Shown piece after piece: positions 1-7,221 of a stretch of DNA of 21,834 nucleotides. A model generated the notes under the pieces. The model did not search any database. It saw nothing but the letters and a program-made list of their open reading frames with translations, and had not been told where the DNA came from. A program made the position numbers and the translations under genes. Source of the stretch: an uncultured Oxalobacter sp. (GTDB taxonomy: Bacteria; Pseudomonadota; Gammaproteobacteria; Burkholderiales; Burkholderiaceae_D); contig CAKQQG010000025.1 of the NCBI GenBank assembly GCA_934270705.1, positions 1 through 21,834 on the forward strand, read 5' to 3'. Every line of letters starts with the position of its first letter. Within the stretch, counting starts at the first letter, position 1.

Positions 1-1452
1 ACATTGATCGCAACGATGTTGCTGGGAGCATTGCTTGTAACGCAGGCGACGACAGAGGCGGTGATTTATCCGCTGCTGCTCGGCGGTGTTTCGATCGTCG
101 GTTCCATTATCGGTTGCCAGATGGTCAAGGCGGATCCGAACAAGAAGGTAATGTCGGCGTTGTACAGAGGGTTGTGGTGGTCGGCTGTTCTTTCACTGAT
201 CGGGTTTGTCGGCGTGACGTGCTGGATTATGCCTGAGGGGATGCGTTACCAGATGATCGGCGCGACGGTGACAGGTATCGTGTTGACCGGCCTGATGGTG
301 TATATCACGGAATACTATACGGGAACGGATTTCAAGCCTGTCAGGTATATTGCCGAGGCTTCGACGACGGGGCACGGTACGAATATCATCGCCGGTCTGG
401 GCGTGTCGATGAAATCGACGGCGTATCCGGTTCTTGCGGTCTGTGTCGCCATTTATGTGACGTACCAGTTCTGTGGCGGTTTGTATGGTGTTGCGGTGGC
501 GGCGACATCCATGTTGTCCATGGCGGGTATCGTGGTGGCACTGGATGCTTATGGTCCGATTACGGACAATGCAGGTGGTATCGCGGAAATGTCCGGAATG
601 CCGGAATCGGTACGTGCCGTGACCGATCCTCTGGATGCGGTAGGCAATACGACAAAGGCTGTGACAAAAGGATATGCGATCGGTTCCGCAGGACTGGCCG
701 CACTGGTGTTGTTTGCGGATTATACCCATGCGCTGGATTCGATCGGTTTGTCAACGGCATTCGATTTGTCGAACCCGCGCGTGATTATCGGCCTGATTAT
801 CGGTGGTCTGATTCCTTATTTGTTCAGTGCGATGGCGATGGAAGCCGTGGGGCGTGCAGCCGGTGCGGTAGTGCTGGAAGTCAGGCGGCAGTTCAGGGAA
901 ATCGCAGGCATTATGGAAGGCACCGCCAAACCGCAATATGACAAGGCGGTCGATATGCTGACATCTGCCGCGATTCGTGAAATGATTGTGCCCTCGTTGT
1001 TGCCGGTGATCGTTCCTGTTCTGGTCGGATTGCTGATTGGCCCGGCTGCATTGGGCGGTGTGCTGATGGGAACGATCGTGACAGGGTTGTTTGTCGCCAT
1101 TTCCATGACGACGGGTGGCGGGGCATGGGATAACGCCAAGAAATATATCGAGGACGGACATTTCGGCGGGAAGGGGTCCGAGGCGCACAAGGCTGCAGTG
1201 ACCGGTGATACCGTCGGTGATCCTTACAAGGATACGGCCGGGCCTGCGGTCAATCCACTGATCAAGATCATCAATATCGTGGCATTGCTGGTGGTTCCGT
1301 TGTTGCCGATGACGGCAGGTTATGTCGCGCCTGTCGAGAAGCCGTTGCCAGTGAGTGCGCCAGCGGCATCCCGTGTGACGGCTCCACCGACTGTGATTGT
1401 GATCGAAAACGATTGCAGTGCTGTCGGCAAGCAGACCGAGAAGGTGAAATGA
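1..1452 (+). CDS. hppA: Membrane-bound proton-translocating pyrophosphatase, K+-independent type (5' end outside window)
   Basis: This integral membrane pump hydrolyses pyrophosphate and moves protons across the cytoplasmic membrane. About 484 C-terminal codons are present. The reading frame is open to the left edge and family members are near 680 residues, so the N-terminal third lies outside. Visible family motifs include [14 protein letters not shown], the catalytic-loop segment [16 protein letters not shown] and the C-terminal stretch [16 protein letters not shown], with many hydrophobic helices between. The segment [10 protein letters not shown] has Lys (codon 655-657) and Thr (codon 664-666) at the two positions that in the family distinguish K+-independent pumps from K+-dependent ones, which have Ala and Gly/Ala. 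That supports a K+-independent H+ pump. After the last hydrophobic helix there is an unusual proline-rich hydrophilic tail of about 38 residues. A terminator follows 18 bp after the stop. Confidence 0.95.
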   Translation, partial: TLIATMLLGALLVTQATTEAVIYPLLLGGVSIVGSIIGCQMVKADPNKKVMSALYRGLWWSAVLSLIGFVGVTCWIMPEGMRYQMIGATVTGIVLTGLMVYITEYYTGTDFKPVRYIAEASTTGHGTNIIAGLGVSMKSTAYPVLAVCVAIYVTYQFCGGLYGVAVAATSMLSMAGIVVALDAYGPITDNAGGIAEMSGMPESVRAVTDPLDAVGNTTKAVTKGYAIGSAGLAALVLFADYTHALDSIGLSTAFDLSNPRVIIGLIIGGLIPYLFSAMAMEAVGRAAGAVVLEVRRQFREIAGIMEGTAKPQYDKAVDMLTSAAIREMIVPSLLPVIVPVLVGLLIGPAALGGVLMGTIVTGLFVAISMTTGGGAWDNAKKYIEDGHFGGKGSEAHKAAVTGDTVGDPYKDTAGPAVNPLIKIINIVALLVVPLLPMTAGYVAPVEKPLPVSAPAASRVTAPPTVIVIENDCSAVGKQTEKVK

Positions 1453-1470
1453 AGGTGTAAGGGGTTTGAA

Positions 1471-1495
1471 AAAGGCAGCGCAAGCTGCCTTTTTA
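1471..1495 (+). terminator. Rho-independent terminator of hppA
   Basis: A perfect 9-bp stem (AAAGGCAGC / GCTGCCTTT) is closed by a GCAA tetraloop of the stable GNRA class and followed by a T run. It begins 18 bp after the hppA stop codon, so it should end the hppA transcript before pyrF. Confidence 0.92.
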
Positions 1496-1651
1496 TTGTG
1501 ATGTATCGTTGTTTTTCATGAAACGGCAGGTGCGGACTGTTCCGGTATCGGACAATGCATCCGGTGTTTATTCTTTACTGGATAAGCGGCTTGTTGCCGG
1601 GTGATAATATGTCCGGTTTCGGAAAAGCTATTTATGGACGGAGATTTGATA

Positions 1652-2482
1652 GTGACGTTTATCGGAAAATTATCGGCTGCATGGGATAAGAACCATTCGC
1701 TTTTATGTGTCGGGCTGGATCCGGATATCAACCGGTTTCCGGAATATCTCCGGGGAAAAACGGATGCGATTTATACGTTCTGCAAGGGAATCGTGGATGC
1801 GACGGCCGATCTGGTGTGTGCATTCAAGCCGCAGATCGCCTATTTTCATGCGGCACGTGCAGAGGATCAACTGGAAGCGATCTGTACGTATATCAGGCAG
1901 CAATATCCGGATATTCCACTGATTCTGGATGCCAAGCGTGGCGATATCGGTGCGACGGCACAGCAGTATGCCCGCGAAGCGTTCGAACGCTATAACGCCG
2001 ATGCCGTAACGCTGAGTCCTTATATGGGGTTCGATTCTGTCGAACCTTATCTCGAGTATCGTGACCGGGGCGCCATTATTCTGGCGCGTACATCCAATCC
2101 GGGTGGATCCGATCTCCAGTTTCTGGAAGTCAATGTATCCGGCAAAACGGTTCCGTTGTATCAGCATGTCGCTCGTCTGGTTGCGGAAAAATGGAATGTG
2201 CATGGACAGTGTGCGATAGTTGTCGGCGCGACTTTTCCTCATGAAATCGCGGAGGTTCGCGGTATTGTTGGGGATATGCCGTTGCTGATTCCGGGAATCG
2301 GCGCGCAGGGGGGAAATGTGGAAGCGACGGTTGCGGCAGGAAAAACGGCCGATGGGCGCGGCATGATGATCAATTCATCGCGTGCCATTCTTTATGCCGG
2401 TATCGGCGAAAACGAAAACTATGCCATGATTTCCAGACGTGCGGCGATCCTGACACGGGATGAGATCAATCGGTATCGTTGA
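1652..2482 (+). CDS. pyrF: Orotidine 5'-phosphate decarboxylase
   Basis: This cytosolic enzyme catalyses the last step of UMP synthesis, decarboxylating OMP to UMP. The protein belongs to the longer PyrF subfamily of about 270-280 residues. The N-terminal LLCVGLDPD motif (residues 17-25) and the catalytic [14 protein letters not shown] segment (residues 92-105, with Asp93, Lys95 and Asp98 as the charged triad) are visible. Further on are ARTSNPGG and the phosphate-binding PGIGAQGG. I chose the GTG at 1652 because GGAG sits at 1640-1643 with an 8-nt gap and the family usually starts near TFI-KL. Earlier in-frame starts at 1601 (GTG) and 1634 (ATG) lack this support. A weak extended -10-like TGATAATAT lies at 1602-1610. 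The 3' end overlaps the convergent hrcA by 17 bp and no terminator is visible there. Confidence 0.93.
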   Translation: MTFIGKLSAAWDKNHSLLCVGLDPDINRFPEYLRGKTDAIYTFCKGIVDATADLVCAFKPQIAYFHAARAEDQLEAICTYIRQQYPDIPLILDAKRGDIGATAQQYAREAFERYNADAVTLSPYMGFDSVEPYLEYRDRGAIILARTSNPGGSDLQFLEVNVSGKTVPLYQHVARLVAEKWNVHGQCAIVVGATFPHEIAEVRGIVGDMPLLIPGIGAQGGNVEATVAAGKTADGRGMMINSSRAILYAGIGENENYAMISRRAAILTRDEINRYR

Positions 2483-3509
2483 TGGAGCTGGAGTTGCTCA
2501 GCGCGTTCGACAGCAGACGTGCGGTGATGTCCACAATGGGAATGACTTTCTGGTAGGCCATACGTGTCGGACCGATGACGCCCAGAGTGCCGACAATTTT
2601 TCCGTTGACCTGATAGGGGGCGGTCACGACACTCATATCATCCACGGGAACCAGTTGTGAGTCGCCGCCGATATAAATCTGGATGCCGCTGGCTTTGCTT
2701 GAGATGTCGAGCAGTTGCATCAGCTGGGTTTTCTGCTCGAACATGGCGAACAGTTTGCGAAGGGAATTGAGATCGTAGGTGAAGTCGTGGACGTTGAGCA
2801 GGTTGTTTTCTCCGGCAATCACAACATCTTCGGTATTGTCGGCGATGGTTTCGTTGCCTGCCTCGATGGCGGTTTGCATCAGTTTGGTCAGGTCGCCGTG
2901 GATTTCTTTCAATTCGTTGCGCAGGCGCAGACGGATTTCGTTGAAACTCAATCCGCTGTAATGCCGGTTGATGTAATTGGCTGCTTCGTTGAGTTGCGAA
3001 GGTGTGTAGTCTGCTTCGGTCAGCAGTAACCGGTTCTGCACGTCGCCGTTCGGTGTGACGATAACGAGCAGGATCCGTTTTTCGGAAAGGCGCAAAAACT
3101 CGATTTGCGAAAAGGCGGATTCATGCTGGGGCGCCAGTACCACACCGGCGAATTGTGTCAGGGACGACAGCATTTGTGCTGCATTGGCGATGATCTTTTG
3201 CGGTTGTCCGATACGGGTGGTCAGTTGCAGGCTGGATTCGATGGTGTTTTCACTGACCGGTTGTGCGGTCAGGAGAGTATCGACAAAAACACGGAAGCCT
3301 TTCGGGGTCGGGATGCGGCCTGCCGATGTATGCGGACTGGCGACAAAGCCCATTTCCTCCAGATCGGCCATGATGTTGCGGATGGTCGCTGGCGACAGAT
3401 CCAGTTTGGACAGTTTGGACAGAACACGAGAGCCGACAGGCTGACCTTCGGCGATATAGCGTTCGACCAGTGTCTTCAGCAAGGTTTGCGCGCGAGGTTC
3501 GAGTGACAT
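2466..3509 (-). CDS. hrcA: Heat-inducible transcription repressor HrcA
   Basis: HrcA is a dimeric repressor that binds CIRCE operators and needs GroEL to stay active, so its release reports on free GroE. The N-terminal winged-helix region ([17 protein letters not shown]) and the signature [16 protein letters not shown] are clear. The rest matches the GAF-like and insertion domains of the family, and about 347 residues is normal length. I start at 3509 ([14 protein letters not shown]) because related proteins begin a few residues before this helix. The alternative ATG at 3539 adds ten residues and has AGG too close to act as a ribosome site. Neither start has a strong Shine-Dalgarno. No CIRCE is visible upstream, so autoregulation is not evident. 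A perfect CIRCE is present ahead of rpoH in this window, which makes rpoH a likely HrcA target. Confidence 0.93.
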   Translation of the reverse strand: MSLEPRAQTLLKTLVERYIAEGQPVGSRVLSKLSKLDLSPATIRNIMADLEEMGFVASPHTSAGRIPTPKGFRVFVDTLLTAQPVSENTIESSLQLTTRIGQPQKIIANAAQMLSSLTQFAGVVLAPQHESAFSQIEFLRLSEKRILLVIVTPNGDVQNRLLLTEADYTPSQLNEAANYINRHYSGLSFNEIRLRLRNELKEIHGDLTKLMQTAIEAGNETIADNTEDVVIAGENNLLNVHDFTYDLNSLRKLFAMFEQKTQLMQLLDISSKASGIQIYIGGDSQLVPVDDMSVVTAPYQVNGKIVGTLGVIGPTRMAYQKVIPIVDITARLLSNALSNSSSINDTD

Positions 3510-3817
3510 GTTCAAACGGATGCTCGTTATATCGATCATCCTATTTTAAATCAAATATCCGTTTTGTTTTTAGCCTGCCCTGTTTGTATGCGTTTCGTCA
3601 GAAACCGGTGGCCGTATGTGATGCGTGCAGGTTGTACTGTACGGTGTAATACGGCAAAGGTATCGGTTGCCTTGCGACTCCGTGTCTGCACTTGTGTGAG
3701 TATATGCGGTGTCATGACCGTTTTGTGGCGGCAGTTGTTGGTTTGAGGATAATTTTATGTTTCAGATGTGTATTTTGGTGTAATCTGAAAGCGTTGACAG
3801 TTCATCCTCAGATAAAC
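3510..3817. other. Divergent intergenic region between hrcA and nadK
   Basis: About 300 bp separate the chosen hrcA and nadK starts. I see no convincing gene here. It must contain the promoters for both directions, but no pair of good -35 and -10 boxes stands out. A TTGACA at 3794-3799 is too close to the nadK start to serve as its -35. A GATAAT at 3748-3753 has only a weak, over-spaced TTGTGG partner at 3723-3728. The clearest structure is the inverted repeat at 3760-3790, listed separately. An in-frame extension of nadK to 3692 is possible on paper but has no family support. Confidence 0.6.
3760..3790. repeat. 8-bp perfect inverted repeat upstream of nadK
   Basis: TTTCAGAT at 3760-3767 and ATCTGAAA at 3783-3790 are exact reverse complements separated by 15 nt. 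The repeat ends 27 bp before the nadK ATG. It could be a dimeric regulator site or a leader hairpin, and I do not recognise the regulator. A chance repeat cannot be excluded. Confidence 0.45.
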
Positions 3818-4708
3818 ATGCAAACGAAGAAAAAAGTTTTCGCACTCGTTTCCAGGGTGTATATCAGCAGCATTACACAATCGATGGAAAAAGTCGCCAA
3901 TTTTCTGGTCGAGGCAGGTTATACGGTCGTCTATGAATCGGAAACGGCGTCCAACATTTCGCTTCCGGGCATTACATCGATGAATCTCGAGGAAATCGGT
4001 GCACAGGCAGAGGCGGCCATCGTCATCGGCGGTGACGGTACGATGCTGGGTATTGCACGGCAACTGGCGCCTTACAGTGTACCGATGATCGGTATCAACC
4101 ATGGTCATCTCGGTTTTATGGCGGATATTCCGTTAAACCGGATGTTGCTGGTGCTGGACAAGATGCTCAAGGGAAAATATGTTTCCGAGCAACGTTTTCT
4201 GATTGAAGGGTCGATCATTCGATCCGGTGAAACGATTCACCATTCGGTCGCTTTTAACGACATTGTCATTTCACGCGGCGGCGGTTCCGGCATGATCGAT
4301 CTCCGGGTTCATGTCGATGGCCACTTCATGTACCAGCAACGTTCAGACGGACTGATTATCTCGACTCCGACGGGATCGACGGCTTATTCACTGTCGGCGG
4401 GCGGCCCCATGTTGCACCCCAATCTGGCGGGTATCGTTCTGGTGTCGATCGCGCCGCATACCTTGTCTAACAGGCCGATCGTGATTCCGGATACCAGTGA
4501 AATCGTGGTCGAAGTCGTCGAGGCCAACCAGCCCAGTATCAATTTCGATTCGCAATCGTTTGCAAGTCTGCGTGTATCCGACAGGATTTTCATCAAGCGC
4601 TCTGCCGATACGATTACCTTCTTGCACCCTATGGGATGGAGTTATTACGATACCTTACGCAACAAGTTGCACTGGAACGAAATTTCAAGACGGGAAAAAG
4701 TGGACTGA
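3818..4708 (+). CDS. nadK: NAD kinase
   Basis: This cytosolic enzyme phosphorylates NAD+ at the 2' hydroxyl of the adenosine ribose to give NADP+, using ATP. The diagnostic GGDGT motif is at residues 71-75, followed by the INHGHLGFMADI segment, NDIVISRGGGSGMIDL, and the conserved SDGLIISTPTGSTAYSLSAGG region that shapes the active site. With the ATG at 3818 the protein is 296 residues, the usual size for Burkholderiales. The longer frame back to 3692 adds 42 residues rich in Cys and hydrophobics that are not part of the family. The Shine-Dalgarno is weak. It is divergent from hrcA and followed 71 bp later by recN in the same direction, so the two are probably co-transcribed. Confidence 0.94.
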   Translation: MQTKKKVFALVSRVYISSITQSMEKVANFLVEAGYTVVYESETASNISLPGITSMNLEEIGAQAEAAIVIGGDGTMLGIARQLAPYSVPMIGINHGHLGFMADIPLNRMLLVLDKMLKGKYVSEQRFLIEGSIIRSGETIHHSVAFNDIVISRGGGSGMIDLRVHVDGHFMYQQRSDGLIISTPTGSTAYSLSAGGPMLHPNLAGIVLVSIAPHTLSNRPIVIPDTSEIVVEVVEANQPSINFDSQSFASLRVSDRIFIKRSADTITFLHPMGWSYYDTLRNKLHWNEISRREKVD

Positions 4709-4779
4709 GACGGGAATTTCATATGCAGGGAGAATTGTTGGGAGTGCCATATCATCTGGGATAAGGATACGGAATTGCC

Positions 4780-6435
4780 ATGCTGCGCACGCTGTCGGTA
4801 CAGGATTTTGTCATTGTCGATTCGATCGAACTGGATTTCGATTCCGGTTTTTCTGCATTGACCGGTGAAACCGGTGCCGGGAAATCCATTCTGATCGATG
4901 CGCTGGCGCTGGTGCTTGGCGGGCGTGCGGATCCGGGCATGATTCGGGAGGGAGCCGAAAAAGCCGATATCCGTGCAGAATTCAATGCGGCCGATAAAGT
5001 GGCAGACTGGCTCAAAGCCAATGAGATCGTTTGTGAAGACGAATCCGTTCTGGTGCGCAGGACGATCGACCGTTCAGGAAGGTCGAGAGGGTTCGTCAAC
5101 GGTGTGCCGGTGACGGCATCGCAGATGCGCGATCTGGCGGCGATGCTGGTCGATATTCATGGGCAGCATGCGCATCAGTTGTTGCTCAGACAGGATGAAC
5201 AGCGCAAATTGCTGGATCGGCATGCAGGAATTGAGAATGATGTCGCGGAACTGGCATTACGGTTCGGCGCTTGGCAGGCCTTGCGCAAGCAGATCGATGA
5301 AGCGAAAGCGGATTCGGCGAAATGGCAGGCCGAAAAGGAACAGCTCGAATGGCAGGTCGGTGAACTGGAAAAGGTTGCGCCGAAACCCGGTGAATGGGAA
5401 CAGGTCAACAGCGATTATGACTGTTTGTCTCATGCGGCGAGTCTGATCGAGGGGAGCGGTGAGGCGTTGTCGGAGCTTTCCGAGTCCGATATGCCGATGT
5501 TGTCGAGGTTGAATGCTGTCAGACAGCGGCTTTCAAGACTGGCAGATATCGATGCGAAGCTCATGCCGACTGTCGAATTGCTGGAGTCGGCCGGTATCCA
5601 GCTACAGGAAGCCGCTTACAGTCTCAGGGATTATCTGTCGCGTACCGATCTTGATCCGGAGCAGCTGCAGACGGTGGAAAAGCGGCTGGAAATATTGCAT
5701 TCGGCTGCACGTCAATTCAGGGTGCGACCTGAGCAGTTGCCTGAAGAGCTTGAAAACCGGCGGCAGCTTTTGGCGCGATGCGTGCAGGCTTCGGATCTGG
5801 CGGTGCTGGAAGAGCAGGAACAGCATGCCAAAGAGCGGTATTACGCGTTGGTGGGAGAAATTTCGAATAAACGGCGGCAGGCGGCTGACGACCTGGGCAG
5901 GGCCGTGACGGCCATTATGGAAGATTTGCATATGTCAGGCGGGCGTTTTTCGGTGGATATCAGCCGTTGTCAGGCACATGTGTATGGCATGGATCAGGTG
6001 GAATTTATGGTGGCCGGTCATGCCGGAACAGGGCTGCGCCCGCTGGCCAGGGTGGCATCCGGTGGTGAGCTGGCTCGTATTGCACTGGCGATATCGGTGA
6101 TTGCGTCACGTGCGACTGCCACGCCGACGCTCATTTTCGATGAAGTGGATTCCGGTGTCGGCGGTGCAGTGGCTGAGGTAGTCGGTCGTTTGCTCAAACG
6201 GCTGGGACAGGAGCATCAGGTATTGTGTGTGACGCATTTGCCGCAGGTCGCCAGTCAGGCGCGCCAGCATTTTCAGGTCAGCAAGGTTGCCGCCGCGCAT
6301 GTTTCACATCCTGTTTCACGCATTGCGTTGCTCGATGATGCTGGGCGAGTCGATGAGATCGCCCGTATGCTGGGCGGCGTCGAAATGACGGATGCGACGC
6401 TCAATCATGCACGCGAGATGCTGCGTCAGGATTGA
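4780..6435 (+). CDS. recN: DNA repair protein RecN
   Basis: RecN is an SMC-like ATPase that acts on double-strand breaks during recombinational repair. The Walker A GETGAGKS is at residues 29-36. The middle of the protein is charged and coiled-coil-like (roughly residues 150-370). The ABC signature ASGGELARIALA is at 426-437 and Walker B LIFDEVDSGVGG at 451-462 with the D454-E455 pair. At 551 residues it matches the usual length. The start MLRTLSVQDF is typical. AAGGA at 4763-4767 is the best ribosome site, at slightly long spacing. It sits 71 bp after nadK. I see no LexA-type operator (CTGT-N8-ACAG) in that gap, so local SOS control is not apparent. Confidence 0.95.
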   Translation: MLRTLSVQDFVIVDSIELDFDSGFSALTGETGAGKSILIDALALVLGGRADPGMIREGAEKADIRAEFNAADKVADWLKANEIVCEDESVLVRRTIDRSGRSRGFVNGVPVTASQMRDLAAMLVDIHGQHAHQLLLRQDEQRKLLDRHAGIENDVAELALRFGAWQALRKQIDEAKADSAKWQAEKEQLEWQVGELEKVAPKPGEWEQVNSDYDCLSHAASLIEGSGEALSELSESDMPMLSRLNAVRQRLSRLADIDAKLMPTVELLESAGIQLQEAAYSLRDYLSRTDLDPEQLQTVEKRLEILHSAARQFRVRPEQLPEELENRRQLLARCVQASDLAVLEEQEQHAKERYYALVGEISNKRRQAADDLGRAVTAIMEDLHMSGGRFSVDISRCQAHVYGMDQVEFMVAGHAGTGLRPLARVASGGELARIALAISVIASRATATPTLIFDEVDSGVGGAVAEVVGRLLKRLGQEHQVLCVTHLPQVASQARQHFQVSKVAAAHVSHPVSRIALLDDAGRVDEIARMLGGVEMTDATLNHAREMLRQD

Positions 6436-6482
6436 TCTGCCGACGGTATCGCACGATTTTCAAAATATTTTTCCCATCGTCT

Positions 6483-6510
6483 CTTGAAATGGTCATGCGC
6501 GCCCCCACTA
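6483..6510 (+). promoter_or_regulatory. Sigma-32-type heat-shock promoter of grpE
   Basis: CTTGAAA at 6483-6489 matches the sigma-32 -35 consensus exactly. After a 13-nt spacer, CCCCACTA at 6503-6510 resembles the -10 consensus CCCCATNT. Transcription would begin near 6517, which agrees with the chosen grpE start at 6548 and argues against upstream start codons. No CIRCE sequence is present. Confidence 0.75.
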
Positions 6511-6547
6511 TCGGTTGAATGTGAAAGACATCGAAGTGGAGGAAACA

Positions 6548-7099
6548 GTGCAAGACCAGAATACGGAAAGCGACAAGGTCGGAACGAGTCAGGAAAATCC
6601 GGATGCGCCTGATGAAAAGGTTGTGAATCAGGAAGATTCGCTGGAAACACGACTGGCCAATGCAGAAAAACAGGCTGCGGAACTGCAGGATGCTTTTTTG
6701 CGTGCCAGGGCTGAAGGCGAAAATATCAGGAGACGTGCGCAGGAAGATATCGCCAAGGCGCATAAATTCGCAATTGAAAATTTTGCCAAGTCGATGCTGG
6801 CTGTCAAGGACAGTCTTGAGATGGCGATCAAGACGGATGCTCCCACTGTCGATACAATCAAGGAAGGTGTCGATATGACATTGCGACAGCTCAGGCAGGT
6901 ATTCGAACAGAACAAGATTGCAGAGATTGTTCCTGAACCAGGCGACAAGCTTGACCCAATGAAACATCAGGCTATCCAGACGGTCGAGGCGGATCAGGAT
7001 CCCAACACGGTGGTTTCTGTTTTGCAAAAAGGCTATTCGTTGGCAGACAGGCTGTTAAGACCGGCTGTCGTTGTCGTCGCTGCTTCCAAAAAGTCTTGA
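6548..7099 (+). CDS. grpE: Nucleotide exchange factor GrpE
   Basis: GrpE is the homodimeric nucleotide exchange factor that releases ADP from DnaK. The N-terminal part is acidic and disordered-looking. A long helical coiled-coil segment follows (about residues 35-80, containing ETRLANAEKQAAELQDAF). The C-terminal beta domain carries the family signature region with PGDKLDPMKHQAI and VVSVLQKGYSLADRLLRPA. I chose GTG at 6548, giving 183 residues, because GGAGG lies at 6538-6542 with a 5-nt gap. Earlier in-frame TTG (6515) and GTG (6521, 6536) codons lie at or just past the predicted transcription start. The stop codon at 7097-7099 is embedded in the -35 box of the dnaK promoter. Confidence 0.94.
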   Translation: MQDQNTESDKVGTSQENPDAPDEKVVNQEDSLETRLANAEKQAAELQDAFLRARAEGENIRRRAQEDIAKAHKFAIENFAKSMLAVKDSLEMAIKTDAPTVDTIKEGVDMTLRQLRQVFEQNKIAEIVPEPGDKLDPMKHQAIQTVEADQDPNTVVSVLQKGYSLADRLLRPAVVVVAASKKS

Positions 7100-7122
7100 A
7101 ATCGGGGGAAGTGTCCCTATCT
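7095..7122 (+). promoter_or_regulatory. Sigma-32-type heat-shock promoter of dnaK
   Basis: CTTGAAA at 7095-7101 is an exact sigma-32 -35 box, followed by a 13-nt spacer and CCCTATCT at 7115-7122, one mismatch from CCCCATNT. The grpE stop codon TGA is part of the -35. The predicted start of transcription is near 7129, leaving a leader of about 90 nt before the dnaK ATG. No CIRCE is seen. Confidence 0.82.
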
Positions 7123-7221
7123 ATGAAACAGTAGCGTGCGGGAGCGAAACAGGTTGTCAGTTGCACGTTGAAGTGTTCCTCTTCCGCCCGGAAAAATTAT
7201 GGTATTGAAAGGATAAACAGT

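Noticed and set aside
751..1188. Minus-strand open frames inside hppA
   Set aside because: His/Arg/Gln-rich translations opposite a strongly recognised membrane protein; shadows only.
1537..1560. Partial hairpin TGTTCCG / CGGACA upstream of pyrF as a possible attenuator
   Set aside because: The stem is short and bulged, and there is no T run or leader peptide to support attenuation.
3794..3799. Perfect TTGACA -35 hexamer before nadK
   Set aside because: A -10 at normal spacing would fall on the nadK ATG, so it cannot drive a leadered nadK transcript.
3692..3817. In-frame 42-residue N-terminal extension of nadK
   Set aside because: Not part of the NAD kinase family, Cys-rich, and without a ribosome site. 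The ATG at 3818 gives a normal-length enzyme.
4723..4764. 13-codon mini-ORF between nadK and recN with a GGGAA site upstream, its stop overlapping the recN ribosome site
   Set aside because: Could couple translation to recN, but it is too short to support from one sequence without conservation data.
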